DNA from: Leishmania mexicana MHOM/GT/2001/U1103
Lineage: Eukaryota > Euglenozoa > Kinetoplastea > Trypanosomatida > Trypanosomatidae
NCBI RefSeq assembly: GCF_000234665.1
Contig: NC_018335.1
Coordinates: 682,001 to 746,000, forward strand
Length of the DNA: 64,000 nucleotides
Reading direction: 5' to 3'
Below the pieces are notes generated by a model. The model searched no databases. It had not been told where the DNA came from and was given only the letters and a program-made list of their open reading frames with translations. Of this stretch, positions 31,143-41,149 are shown one piece after another. The first letter of the stretch is position 1. Each line of letters opens with the position of its first letter. The translations under genes and the position numbers were made by a program.

Positions 31143-32219
31143 CGCCGCCGTTGATGTTCCTTCCTGAGAGGAAAAGGAGGGGGCGGGTGCCAGCGTGCGT
31201 GCTTGGGAGGGACGAACAGGCGATGAAGGTGTTGGGTCGCGATACTCGGGTTTTCACGCGAGGAGCGGCGCAGTTTTTTTTTTCATGCGTTCGATGAGGG
31301 CAAAAAGGGGTTAAGCACAGACATGCACACTTATGTGTGCGTGCATACACAAATATATATAGATATATGTGCGTTTATGCTGGTGTACGTCTCGGCCTTT
31401 CCCGAAGCAGCCGTGCAGTGGAGAAGTGGGGCAGTCCACCATGCAACAGGGGTCTGTGCAACGTTGGGGATAAATACACACGCACTCATTCAGAAGTAGA
31501 ACGTATATGTAGGAAGGGTCGATGCGGTGATGACGGAGCGGGGAAAAAAAACAAAGAATGTTACGAAAGTAGTTAAGGATTAGAAAAGGATGTGCAACAC
31601 TTACGTGCATAAGACGCGGTATCGAGAGATTTCCTCACAGCACCTATACACCAGATGCAGCAAGGGGGTATCCATCTTATACCGTCCCGAGTACCTCCGA
31701 CAACGTGCAATCTGAAGTGATGCACAGCTGAGCCGCGCGTAGTGGTAAGAGCGAGGACAATGAGGGAGAACAAACCACAGGATGCGTGCACCCTGCACAA
31801 CACGCACCCATCGCCTCCTGCTTGATTCTCGTTCTTCATCTTTAAGTGTGCACCTCGTCGCTCGAGCCTGGGCGATGCGGTGGGTGGCAAGTATAGTAAA
31901 ACGAAGGGAACGTCGACACCACCGCCCATAAGACGAAAAGAATAAAAACAAAACAATCAAACCGACATCAGCTCATGAGCGATAAACCGAGGAGAAATAG
32001 CGGCACCCTCACGTGGATGTGAGACGGCCTAAATCGGTCTCGGACAAGCACCATCCATGTGTTTGTGCACGCCGAGAACCCGCTTCGAATAGTACACGGT
32101 GTCTACGCGCCTCTCTATGTGCAAGTCACTTCACAGGTAATAGCTCCTCTTCTCCCTCGACAGGTCCATTCTCTGCTATACAACGCGAGCTAAACTCCGC
32201 ACGCCCAGTCTCGTCACAG
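31143..32219. other. Intergenic region, left of dispersed repeat copy A
   Basis: About 1.1 kb without a gene. It is the 5' flank of the 414-aa gene and the distal 3' flank of the CDF gene. It contains a T-run near 31275-31283 and a TA tract at 31350-31370. Confidence 0.5.
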
Positions 32220-32640
32220 ACCCTCATCGCGTGCTGTCAACCATCGCTGTAGTCAGGCGTTGCAGCAATGCGCGGACTCAGTCATCGGTGCACAGCCCCT
32301 CCTCCCCACCTTCACCCTCTGCCCTCCAACTCTGCACGCCCACCCGTCCCGCCTCGCAGGCCGCCTCACAGCCGCTCCCACACCAGTGGGCAGTGCGAGG
32401 GCCGGGGGTGGGATACACGCTCGAGTCACGCCGACGCTGTGCCCATCACATGGATGGCACAAGCATGGGCACTGGCGCAGGTCGGTCCGACGCAGCGCCA
32501 TCCAGGCCCACACCGCCGACATCAGCAGTGATGCATCGCTCGGGCCCTCGCCCACGTCGTAGGCACCCGACCCTGTCACCACCAGAGTTGGTTCGGCATT
32601 TGCCAGGGCTAGGGGAGCTGCCGGGCTTCCTAAGAGAGTA
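32220..32640 (-). repeat. Dispersed repeat copy A (SIDER-like, truncated)
   Basis: One of four nearly identical copies in this window. On the coding strand it lies about 460 bases downstream of the CDF stop codon, so probably in its 3'UTR. Compared with copies B-D it stops early: after GCTTCCTAAGAGAG it changes to a TATATATTGAAG sequence and lacks the last ~75 bases (the 5' end in minus-strand sense). Its left end (CTCATCGCGTGCTGTCAA) matches copy C, not B or D. Size, orientation and 3'-flank position fit a SIDER2-type element; that name is inference. Confidence 0.8.
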
Positions 32641-33101
32641 TATATTGAAGCCTGAAGATGCAAAACACTGAGGGGTGTGTGCCCACGTCATCAGAGGCTC
32701 ACATATATGCCACTATGCAAGCCTTCGATGGACGAGAGGAAAAGAGGACGTCAAACTTCTCCTCTCACTCCTCGCCACACGGCTACCACCACGGTCTCAG
32801 CGGAAGTCCGTATCCGGTGGCCGGCACACGTATCAGGCGTCCCCCGGGGGTCTCCAATCGGTGAGGTACTCTTTCAGATTACAATGCATCTGTAAACTGC
32901 GCGAAAGTTCCCGTGTGACGCGATTAATCAGAGGAGCGGAGTGACAGAGATCGTCACGCCGCGGTTCTTCAACGATGCTCATGAGAAGCCATTCCACAGG
33001 CTATGAGCAGCCATCTGCACAAAGTTCGCTGGACGCGTTTTACACCTCAAAAATGACGAGAAGTCGACATGTGAGCCACAATGCTCTCTCAACGTGGCGC
33101 G
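32641..33101. other. Proximal 3' flank of the CDF gene
   Basis: About 460 bases between copy A and the CDF stop codon. It has balanced composition with a GTCCCCCGGGGGTCTCC palindrome-like patch near 32840-32856. No gene seen. Part of it may be older retroposon-derived sequence. Confidence 0.45.
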
Positions 33102-34979
33102 TCACACGTGGTCATAGGTTGCACTGTGAGGTGCGCCTCTCCTCACCTCGCTGCCGATATGCACACCACCGTCTCGGAACGGCGTGAAGACCGGGGGCGG
33201 AATAACCGGCTGACGAGACGACGGCATGGCTGGGAAGCTAGTGGAATCAGCAGCCTCAGCCGCTGTGTCGCCAGGTACGTGCTGGGCGAGACGACTGAAT
33301 GCGTTCGTACGGCCCTCACCGCAAAAATTAGATGCGTCATGTGGAAAGCCTGTAAATGGTGACGGCGCCGCCGAAGTGGCGCTGCTGTTCGCCGCATCAT
33401 ATGCCATGGGCAACGGCTTCCCCAAAGAGGGACTGCCGATGGATGGAACGCCGCTCACAAGGCCATGCCGCTTAGCTGGCGAGTCACATCCACCGTTCGT
33501 GGATGTCGGCGGTATAGGAAACGCTACTGCAGCCGGTGCCCCACTCGCGTAGGCAGTAGAAGAGACTGCTGCAGGAAACCCCTGCTCTCCGTAGGGCAAA
33601 GTAGCGCCGACAGAGCCCCTTCGCGGGTCACCGTTGATGTTACCAAACTCGTTGGAGTGTCTAGTGGCTGACAAGTTGACCTCGCCTTTGCGGACAAACA
33701 AGTGACTATGCGAATGGTCGCAGCCGTGGTCGTGGTGGCCGTTGTCGCTGTCGTGCCCATTGCCATGACTGTGTCCGTGTTCGTGACCTTGGAGACCTCC
33801 ATGGCTGTGAACGTGCACGCCGTGGCTGTGCCCATGTGCACCCATCAGCGGTTCACCCCACGACAGCTGGGTGCTGCGCCCGAGATAGTTCGCACCGTTG
33901 GCGGGAAAGCACTCCACATAAACATACGTCGCAAGCTCAGCCAGCTGCGTGCGTACTGCTTGCGACACGCTGCACGCATCAGAGGCAGACATGAGTTGTA
34001 AACGAATGAGCAGCATACTCTCCGACACATTCAGGTTCCACCACACGGTCGACTGCACCTGCAGCACACCGTCCAGCATCCTAATGTTGCGCACGCATCG
34101 TTCCAAGTTGCGCAACCGCCTCGGGTCGGTCACACACTTGTTCATGAGCAAGTCGAGCATGTCGCGTCCATTCTGATATCCGACGTAGGCGTAATAGACG
34201 GCCAGGCACAGCGCCCCGGCCACGTCAGGTAGGCTGCTGTCTGTTGCGACCATCAACAGGCTGGTGACGACGCACGTGATGGGGCACAGCAGGTAAACGA
34301 CAGTTTGCGTACAATTGCGGCGCATAGTGCGTTGTGCGCCACAAGAGGGGGTGTGTGCCACCGGTGATCCCCCAGGCGGCTGAGACTGAGCCAATGCGCT
34401 CGAGGGGCTGTGGAACTCCTCAAAGAAACCTCCACCTACCATCCCACGCCTGCCGCTGCACGCAGAAGCACAGAGCGAATGAAGAAGGTCCTCGCTGTGC
34501 GCGCCGGCCATGCCGCGGTGCCCCGTCACGCGATCGGTGAGGCAGACATCACGGAGGAAGACCAACTGTGATAGGAGCTGCACGCCACCGAGGGCGAGAA
34601 GGAAAAAGGGGTTCGAGTGGTGCCCGTGAGTGCCGCGGTGCAGAGACTCCACCACGGTTGTCACACAACCAAATACTAGAAAGACAGTGCTGCCGAGACG
34701 CACGACGACGCTGAGACGATACAATCCAAAACCGAAGGGGTAGCTCTGCTGAGTGCCAGCGCGGCTGCACAGAGACTGGGTCACGGTGGCAGCCGTGAGC
34801 GAAGCAGCTGTGTTCAGCAGCACAAGAGCCTGCACGGAGACGATAAGAAAGGAGGTGGAGATCATGAAAAATATGCTTATGCCCCATAGTCCGAAAAATG
34901 TGATAGCGGCCTGTTGCCATCGGCGAACCCCCTTGTCTCGCGAGGGAGTGAACAACAACGTGCGGACCTCTTGCAGCAT
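33102..34979 (-). CDS. CDF/ZnT-family membrane protein with His-rich tail, 625 aa
   Basis: Cation diffusion facilitator family by layout: several membrane segments (about 23-55, 57-70, 92-113, 124-142, 227-246, 250-268), the family-typical PFGFG turn after TM2 (81-85), then a cytosolic ferredoxin-like domain (about 285-360). Canonical transporters carry H/D-x-x-x-D metal-binding pairs in TM2 and TM5. Here TM2 reads NTAASLTA and the TM5 position reads YLLCPI, so both pairs are lost. Human ZnT6 is a precedent: it lost site residues and works as a non-transporting partner in a heterodimer. I infer a subunit or sensor rather than an independent pump. Residues 381-426 are a His-rich stretch of HGHSHG-type units, placed after the C-terminal domain rather than between TM4 and TM5. 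The last 200 residues are Ser/Pro/Gly-rich and disordered. The start is the ATG at 34977-34979; the open 103-codon extension is pyrimidine-derived. Confidence 0.82.
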   Translation of the reverse strand: MLQEVRTLLFTPSRDKGVRRWQQAAITFFGLWGISIFFMISTSFLIVSVQALVLLNTAASLTAATVTQSLCSRAGTQQSYPFGFGLYRLSVVVRLGSTVFLVFGCVTTVVESLHRGTHGHHSNPFFLLALGGVQLLSQLVFLRDVCLTDRVTGHRGMAGAHSEDLLHSLCASACSGRRGMVGGGFFEEFHSPSSALAQSQPPGGSPVAHTPSCGAQRTMRRNCTQTVVYLLCPITCVVTSLLMVATDSSLPDVAGALCLAVYYAYVGYQNGRDMLDLLMNKCVTDPRRLRNLERCVRNIRMLDGVLQVQSTVWWNLNVSESMLLIRLQLMSASDACSVSQAVRTQLAELATYVYVECFPANGANYLGRSTQLSWGEPLMGAHGHSHGVHVHSHGGLQGHEHGHSHGNGHDSDNGHHDHGCDHSHSHLFVRKGEVNLSATRHSNEFGNINGDPRRGSVGATLPYGEQGFPAAVSSTAYASGAPAAVAFPIPPTSTNGGCDSPAKRHGLVSGVPSIGSPSLGKPLPMAYDAANSSATSAAPSPFTGFPHDASNFCGEGRTNAFSRLAQHVPGDTAAEAADSTSFPAMPSSRQPVIPPPVFTPFRDGGVHIGSEVRRGAPHSATYDHV

Positions 34980-35400
34980 TGCTGGAGGAAGAGAGATGGA
35001 GCGAGGGAGAGAAAGGGGCGGTGAACTGAAACGGCGAGGCCGCGAATCGGCCACACCGCGGAGAGAGGCGCTAAGACAATAGAGAGGCGAGCACGAAAGG
35101 ATTGAGGAGGACGGGAAGAGAGAAAGCAATGCGGGAAGTGAGTCCGCTGAGAAATGTGTTAACAGAAACAGTCGCAACAAGAGTCGGAGGGTAGGGGCGT
35201 CGATGAGTGGAAGAGGTGGGAGGTTGACGTTTAAAGAAAGTAGAAAGTACACAGAGATGGCTGAAAACAAAAGAGTGAAGGAGAGCAACGATCAACCGTG
35301 TGTCTGCGTGTATGCGTGCGTGTGTACGCAAGGTGGAAGCTGAGGCGCGCTTCACGACGATTCTGTGAACTAGGTGTATGGTCAGAAGAGAACGAGGAGG
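34980..35400. other. 5' flank of the CDF gene
   Basis: Purine-rich on the plus strand throughout, so polypyrimidine on the coding strand. This explains the open, Leu/Ser/Phe-rich frame upstream of the CDF ATG. No gene seen. Confidence 0.5.
34982..35020 (-). promoter_or_regulatory. Polypyrimidine tract with AG two bases before the CDF ATG
   Basis: On the minus strand, pyrimidines (CTTTCTCTCCCTCGCTCC and on) run into CCAG at 34985-34982, and then CA-ATG. If this AG is used, the 5'UTR before the ATG is only two bases plus the spliced leader. An alternative AG lies upstream at about 35024-35025. Confidence 0.4.
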
Positions 35401-36900
35401 AAAAGAGGAGGATACAGCATTGAATTCGCTGCGGGCTCGCTTGCAGACGCAAGGCGGTCGCTCTGCTGCATCACGTATTGACTACCTTCAAGTACGATTT
35501 CATGCAGCGAGTATGGGAGACGCCATAATCTCTCTCCCCGGTACTTTCCAGCTGCCTTCGTGACGCGCAGATGTGAGAGCGACTTCTTTTCCCTTGCGAG
35601 CCACATCTTCGCTATGGGTCATACGGAGTTGCAAGCAGTCCTCTCCAGCCCAAGTCCAGTGATAGTCCTCCTCAAGGAGAGTTCCACCGCTATTTCCAAT
35701 GCCCCACAGTTTGGTATCATCTGCCTCGAGAGGCGGTTCTCGATTTGAGGTAGTGAGCAGAGTAATCACGCGAATGCGTAGTAGCCCCTTGTCTACCGTG
35801 TCGAGAAGTTCGGCCTGCCTAGCTGGCGGGGACGCAACCACGATGCTGTCAATACATGGTATGACACTGAGCAAAAAATCGATAGCAGTCCACACCCGTG
35901 TAATCGACTGCGTCACCGCCACGCCCCGCCTTCCCCTTGTTGGAGTTGTGCGCAGTCGGCAGTATTCACCCCTCCTCTCCGGAGCATGCACATCGCTCTC
36001 CTATTCCCAGGTACGAGGACAGCGCCATAACACGCATCGAAATCCAACGCGCAAACGCCATTTGCGCTTGTTCACGGTACGCCCCGCTTTCTGTCCGGCT
36101 CGGGTGGGTCAGGGTGGGCACAACACTCCTCGGGACAAGCAGCGTTCGAGTTCAACTCAGGTATGCATCGGTGTCCGCCTTTCTTTTCCTCGACCGCAAA
36201 CGTATGCACGCCGTGCGCATCACACCCAAAGAAATTACTTGCGCATAACTTCATCCTTGTGCGTGGGTTCCAGCTGGCCCATCGGCATGGCTCTAGTGGG
36301 GTATGCGCTTGCCTTCCTGGAGTTTTCTGACGGCGCGTGCAGCTCGCAGAGCGGCCAAGGTCTATCGCAGCATGGGGCGCTAAGCGCAGTTGCGGAATGT
36401 TTTGGTGTCATCATGCCGCGCTTCCATCCTCACAATTCTCTCTTCCTCGAACAGCCTTGTCATTTTTTGGGGGGTCGCAGAGAGCATTCCCCTGCTCGTG
36501 GCGGCACCGATGGGGCTTCCCCCCCCCATTTTCACACATAAGGCACAGCAACTCCGTTTCACTAATTGCGGCGTCCTGCACCCCCCCCCCGGGGCGCTGG
36601 CTCGTAGCTCCCCTCTTCCCGTGGAGCACTGCGGCAACGATATCCCGCATGGTCACGTCCTTCACCGTAAGATGGAAGTCGATAATCCAGGCACCGCCGC
36701 AGCGTTACGCAGGACCTGTCCTGCGCGTCGGCTAGCCCGCTGGCAGTGCGCTGTCTGCCATGCGCCTTGCGGCGCCTCTTCTCCCTGGGGCAAGTCCGCA
36801 CCGCTGCCCCAACTGCTGCATCGCTTCGCGCAAAAGCCACCTTCATGCCAGAGGCATGAAAGCACGTTCGCCACCCACACGGTTTGCCCTTAATCTCTGA
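35400..36900. repeat. Balanced-composition block, possible retroposon fossil
   Basis: Unlike the surrounding purine-rich spacers, this block has even base use and several long but broken frames on the minus strand. The longest, at 35500-35991, reads like protein (for example VWTAIDFLLSVIPCIDSIVV) but has no in-frame ATG until near its end. Two C-runs (9 bases near 36521 and 12 near 36580) interrupt the right part. Degenerate ingi-related elements would look like this. I have no direct motif match, so this stays a suggestion. Confidence 0.3.
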
Positions 36901-37270
36901 ATAGCCCCGCCGTGCTCTTCTCTCGGAGCCGCAGTGGATGCAACGGCAACAACACAGAGAAAAGCACACATACATATACATACACATGCACATCCGCGGA
37001 GGCAACGAAGACAAAAGGGGCGCCAACGCATGTGCGGAAGTCACCCACCCTTCTCTATTTTTTTAATCCTCCACCACTCGTACGGAATGCACAGGATATT
37101 CCATCTCGGGTGGGCAAACAACCCCGTTATGCACAAGCGTCAGCCGCATCCCAGGTGCACTGCCGTCCTCTGCTGCTCATCCTCTTCCACAGCGACGCCA
37201 GAAACTTGCTATTCCCCTTCCTGTGGTACGTCTATGACAGCAAGCGCCATGCCGCACTGCAAAGAATCAG
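36901..37270. other. 3' flank of the POLE3-like gene
   Basis: About 370 bases immediately downstream, in coding sense, of the POLE3-like stop codon. It has a CA-rich patch near 36965-36990 and a T-run near 37058-37064. No gene seen. Confidence 0.5.
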
Positions 37271-37747
37271 TCAGTCCCGCCCGCGTTTCGCTGCCGTTGA
37301 CATGAGCGGCAGAAGATGGGCCATCCCCGCCGCTTCCATGGCTCCGCGGATGTCCTGCACGTTCAGCGTGGTGCGTGCGGATCCGGTGGCCTTGCGGCTG
37401 GCGTCACCCAGGCAGGCAAGATAAAGAACTGAGATTGTGGCGCACTTCTGCAGCGCTATGCGGGCATCGCGCGACAAGGATATGCCCTCTGGCAGGGCCC
37501 CATGCACGACTCGGTTCACCTGGCCAGCTGCTAGGCTGCGCGCCTTCACCGACGCACCAGTGCCGGCGGATTTTGAGTTTGCCCTGCGAGGGTGTCCGCT
37601 GTCGCTCGTGTGCACGACATTCGTCGCGGCCGCAGTGCCCGAAGACCCCATCCACGCAACACTCTCGTCTTCGTGTGCCTGAGAGAAAGTTGCCCCACCG
37701 CTTCCGTCTGAGAGACGTTGGCTTGCCTGAAGCTCCTCCGAGTTCAT
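37271..37747 (-). CDS. POLE3/Dpb4-like histone-fold protein, 158 aa
   Basis: Residues 77-150 form a histone fold of the NF-YB/Dpb4/POLE3 class. The match is by pattern: V-N-R-V-V near the first helix, ALPEGISLSRDAR (84-96) corresponding to POLE3's LP-G-x-x-x-S-x-E-A-R, a long middle helix with VLYL (107-110), then TLNVQDIRGAMEAAG (128-142) like the POLE3 T-L-N-A-S-D-V-L-x-A-M-E. Known biology: POLE3 is a small subunit of DNA polymerase epsilon and of CHRAC chromatin remodellers. I infer a DNA polymerase epsilon or chromatin partner. The acidic tail of metazoan POLE3 is missing; the histone fold sits at the very C-terminus, after a Ser/Gly/Ala-rich N-terminal arm. The start is the ATG at 37745-37747. 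A longer overlapping frame is open (to 38008), but its N-terminal part is low-quality. Other histone-fold families (NF-YB) remain possible. Confidence 0.82.
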   Translation of the reverse strand: MNSEELQASQRLSDGSGGATFSQAHEDESVAWMGSSGTAAATNVVHTSDSGHPRRANSKSAGTGASVKARSLAAGQVNRVVHGALPEGISLSRDARIALQKCATISVLYLACLGDASRKATGSARTTLNVQDIRGAMEAAGMAHLLPLMSTAAKRGRD

Positions 37748-40552
37748 TGCTTCGAACGCGTTTCCGGGCTGGAAGTGCAGCGGACCGAGAGAGTGCTCGA
37801 GCGCCAGCCAGCGCAGCTTTGGTGGATATCTCTGTGTCCTTCTTCGCCAACGGCGCAAGGGGCGTGGCAGGGGCTGAGGGAGCAGCCAACGATTGCAAGG
37901 CGAGAAAAGAGAGGGAAGGCGGCAGGAAGAGAAAGGGCAGGCTGGAAAAGGAGCCGTGCCACACACGCGACAGCACACATCCGTTAAAGGTGAGCATACG
38001 TCCTTCAACTGTAGCGCCAGCCACAGTGGTTGGCACCACGGTGGACGGAATACTGGGGACTAGGATGGAGTAGTTGCACGCGTGTGTTGCACCACGGCCG
38101 TCACGTCTTACTAGCAGTGATGGATGTATGTGAAACGGACAGCAAGCGCACGACGCGAGTGCCGCAAACGCGCTTGCCCCTCTCACTGTGGCCTTCACTG
38201 ATCCTCCCGCCAACTGATTGGCTTTGTCGCCCATGATCATGCAAGAGAGAGAGCCGCAGTTGGCCACCCCTTCAGGCGCTATTCCCTCTGAAGCCACGCG
38301 ACTGCCGCTGTCGCTGTGTGGGAATCATGCCTATTCGCGTTATGGCTTTGGTTGGTTTCTGCGAATGTTGAAAACATGACCGACGCCCTCGAGGAAGTAA
38401 TGAAGACGATGCAGACACGCAGCGATGTATGTACACAACATGCACGACGATGCACAACAACAACAAAACGGAAGAAGACAAAGGCACAGAGCATGAGAGA
38501 GCTAAAAAAAAAGGATGCGCACACAATCGCAGAAATACAAGCAGAGCATAGAGTCATCACCAACCTGATTGGTCGCGTCTCTTCACGCGTGCCGTTTTTT
38601 TTTCTTTCCCCTCCCATTGCAGAGGCGTCGTTTCGCTGTCTTGTGTCTGTGTTGGTTGAGACCATTTCACCCCTGCGCTCCGTCCCATTCAATATAACAC
38701 ACACACACACAGACCCGCTCTCTCTCCCCCAAGGACACACCCGTGACACTGATAGGCGCCACGGGTCCCCTAAAGACATCCGCACGGAAACAGTTGTTCC
38801 GGTGAGTCGGCGCAGCGTCACCGCGGAATGGCTGAGGCGGGAAGAGAAAACAAGAAAGCGTGAAAGACGACGACGGACGCAAGAGCGGCAAAACGTTCTG
38901 TGCACCAAATGAAAAAGGGGGTTGATAAACATTGCGCGACTTGCGAAAAGGGAGGAGGCAACAGGAGGTGGACTGGGGGAGGGTGGGGATGCTAGAAGAG
39001 AGAAAACGTGGTGGTAACACCACTTGGTGCATTATTGAATCCGGTGAAACTCGTCAGCACATAACGACACTTTTAAAGGGCACACACATACACACGCACA
39101 CCCACACACAAAAAAAAGAGAGAAGAACGGCCGAGGTCACAAGCATCATGCATCAAGCGAACGTGACACGTGTTTTCCATAAAGAAAACACACAGAACTG
39201 CAACGAGACAGCTACAGAGAGTTCTAGCAGAGTAACAAAGAGAGGGGGAGGCGCAAAAATAAAAAGAAAAGGAAACACACGCGCCTCTGAATGCATATAG
39301 TTGCGTGTGTCTGTGTGTGTGTGTGTGTGTAGGTCTGTGTGGGTGTGTGCCCGTCTGTCCGCATGCGTCTGATGCTGTGGATCGCGTGATTTCGACGGAC
39401 AAAAAAAAAGACTTCCAAGGTCTATGACTGAGCAGTGGAGGACGAGGAGTAGATGACGGAAAAAACAAGAAACTGCGTCTGGATGGTCGAACATAGTACA
39501 CAGGAAATAAATATAAAAGCCGTAAGCGAAGATTAAACTAAAAACAAAAGAGACGGATGAGCAGACCGCATCGGCCCACGCACATTTTTCTTGGGCGTGC
39601 TTTGATATTTGATATTTGATATATATATATATATGAGAAAGATACCACATTGGGCTACTCTTCGTTCGAGGTGATAGAGCGCCTCGCGAACGCATACAAA
39701 CATGGACACATACACACACGCACCGAGAGAGAGAAGGGGAGCATCAATACCAGAAAGACTAACGAGCAGAACAACAACAGCGATGGTGGTGAAGAAAATG
39801 GAAGAAAGACAACAAGACGAGGAAGAGAAGCAGTAAAAAAAAGAAAACAAATGGGGAACATGAAGCGAACGCAGAGAAGCCAAAACAGACCACTCGGGAG
39901 AGTCCGAAGTAAAAGCGCAAAAAAACAAAATGAGAGGAGCACGAGGAGGGAAGGACAAAGACGCCCGCACGCACCAGAGCAACAACGACGAAAAAGGGGA
40001 GCGGATGCGGCCAAATTCACGAGAGAGGAGATACACCACGGAAAGGCAAAGGGGAAAAAAACAAAGAAATACGTCTATCTGACTGTGTGTGTGCGTGTGT
40101 GTGGATGGGTGTGCCTGTGGGGGGAGGGCGTCCACCTCTGTCTACCTCTCTGTCTCGGCTCAGCACCTAAGAAAGATACACACATACAGACATACATACA
40201 ACGCTTGAGTTGCCCTTGTTCTGCTGCAGCATCATTGGCTCTCGTCCTGTCTGCTTCTGTGTGTGTACGTGTGCGTCGAGGAGCAGACGAAACAAAGAGA
40301 AGCGCGAGCAGGACACGACGCACGCAAGGAGACCCCGAGCCGTAACCTTTAAAAAAAAAACATAGAAATGAGCAAGAAACGAGCAACCCAGCCAAGCACA
40401 TGCACACGCGCGCGCGAGAGTATCGAGGGGCAGCACGCGCTATTTTACCGTTGAGCTTATGTGCAGGTCCGCTGACATGAGTGCCGCTCTCTCTTTGACA
40501 TGGCCACTGGCTTCTACACAAGACCAGTTTAAACGCCACGGAGCCTGGGTTA
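37748..40552. other. Intergenic region, 2.8 kb
   Basis: Holds the 5' flank of the POLE3-like gene and the distal 3' flank of the exonuclease gene. It is purine-rich on the plus strand from about 38.9 to 40.1 kb. Simple repeats: CA near 38697-38710, GT near 39305-39334, and TTTGATA triplication leading into TA at 39601-39635. Long frames over 37.4-38.3 kb overlap the POLE3-like gene in another frame and look like shadows. No further gene seen. Confidence 0.5.
39601..39635. repeat. TTTGATA repeat merging into (TA)n
   Basis: Three tandem GATATTT-like units precede an alternating TA tract of about 15 bases. Confidence 0.85.
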
Positions 40553-41036
40553 TCACCGGCCCCGGATCTCGCCGCGCGAGGCAGCTGTCAAGACGCCGCT
40601 GCAGCAATGCGCGGACTCAGTCATCGGTGCACAGCCCCTCCTCCCCACCTTCACCCTCTGCCCTCCAACTCTGCACGCCCACCCGTCCCGCCTCGCAGGC
40701 CGCCTCACAGCCGCTCCCACACCAGTGGGCAGTGCGAGGGCCGGGGGTGGGATACACGCTCGAGTCACGCCGACGCTGTGCCCATCACATGGATGGCACA
40801 AGCGTGGGCACTGGCGCAGGTCGGTCCGACGCAGCGCCATCCAGGCCCACACCGCCGACATCAGCAGTGATGCATCGCTCGGGCCCTCCCCCACGTCGTA
40901 GGCACCCGACCCTGTCACCACCAGAGCTGGTTCGGCATTTGCCAGGGCTAGGGGAGCTGCCGGGCTTCCTCAGAGAGCGAGGCGAGGAGGGGGGAGTGTG
41001 TACTGCACCCTGAGATTCGGCGCACGGAGATGTCCC
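40553..41036 (-). repeat. Dispersed repeat copy B (SIDER-like, full length)
   Basis: Nearly identical to copies A, C and D over the shared core. On the coding strand it begins about 114 bases downstream of the exonuclease stop codon. Its left end (CGCCGCGCGAGGCAGCTGTC) matches copy D, not A or C. Its right end keeps the ACTGCACCCTGAGATTCGGC block and ends at GATGTCCCC, after which it departs from the sequence shared by C and D. It probably lies in the exonuclease 3'UTR. Confidence 0.85.
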
Positions 41037-41149
41037 CATATCAGCAGGGACAGAAAGCACTAGGAGGAAGCAAGCCAAAAAAAAAATGAATACCCGCCAT
41101 ACCTGTTCTGCACTCAGTCTGCTGATGCATTTCCGCATCACAGTTTGTT

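Noticed and set aside
32253..32671. Long frames on both strands inside the dispersed repeat (also in copies B, C and D)
   Set aside because: They repeat in all copies because the DNA is nearly identical, have no recognised domain and sit in 3' flanks; more likely a non-coding SIDER-type element than genes.
34980..35288. 103-codon N-terminal extension of the CDF frame
   Set aside because: Leu/Ser/Phe-rich reading of a polypyrimidine tract that is expected to precede the splice acceptor.
35500..35991. 163-codon minus-strand frame with protein-like content
   Set aside because: The first codon is GTG, and the first in-frame ATG lies in the last third of the frame, so there is no credible start; treated as a possible fossil instead.
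37404..38297. 297-codon minus frame overlapping the POLE3-like gene
   Set aside because: It is in another frame of the same DNA, and only the POLE3-like frame shows a recognisable histone fold.
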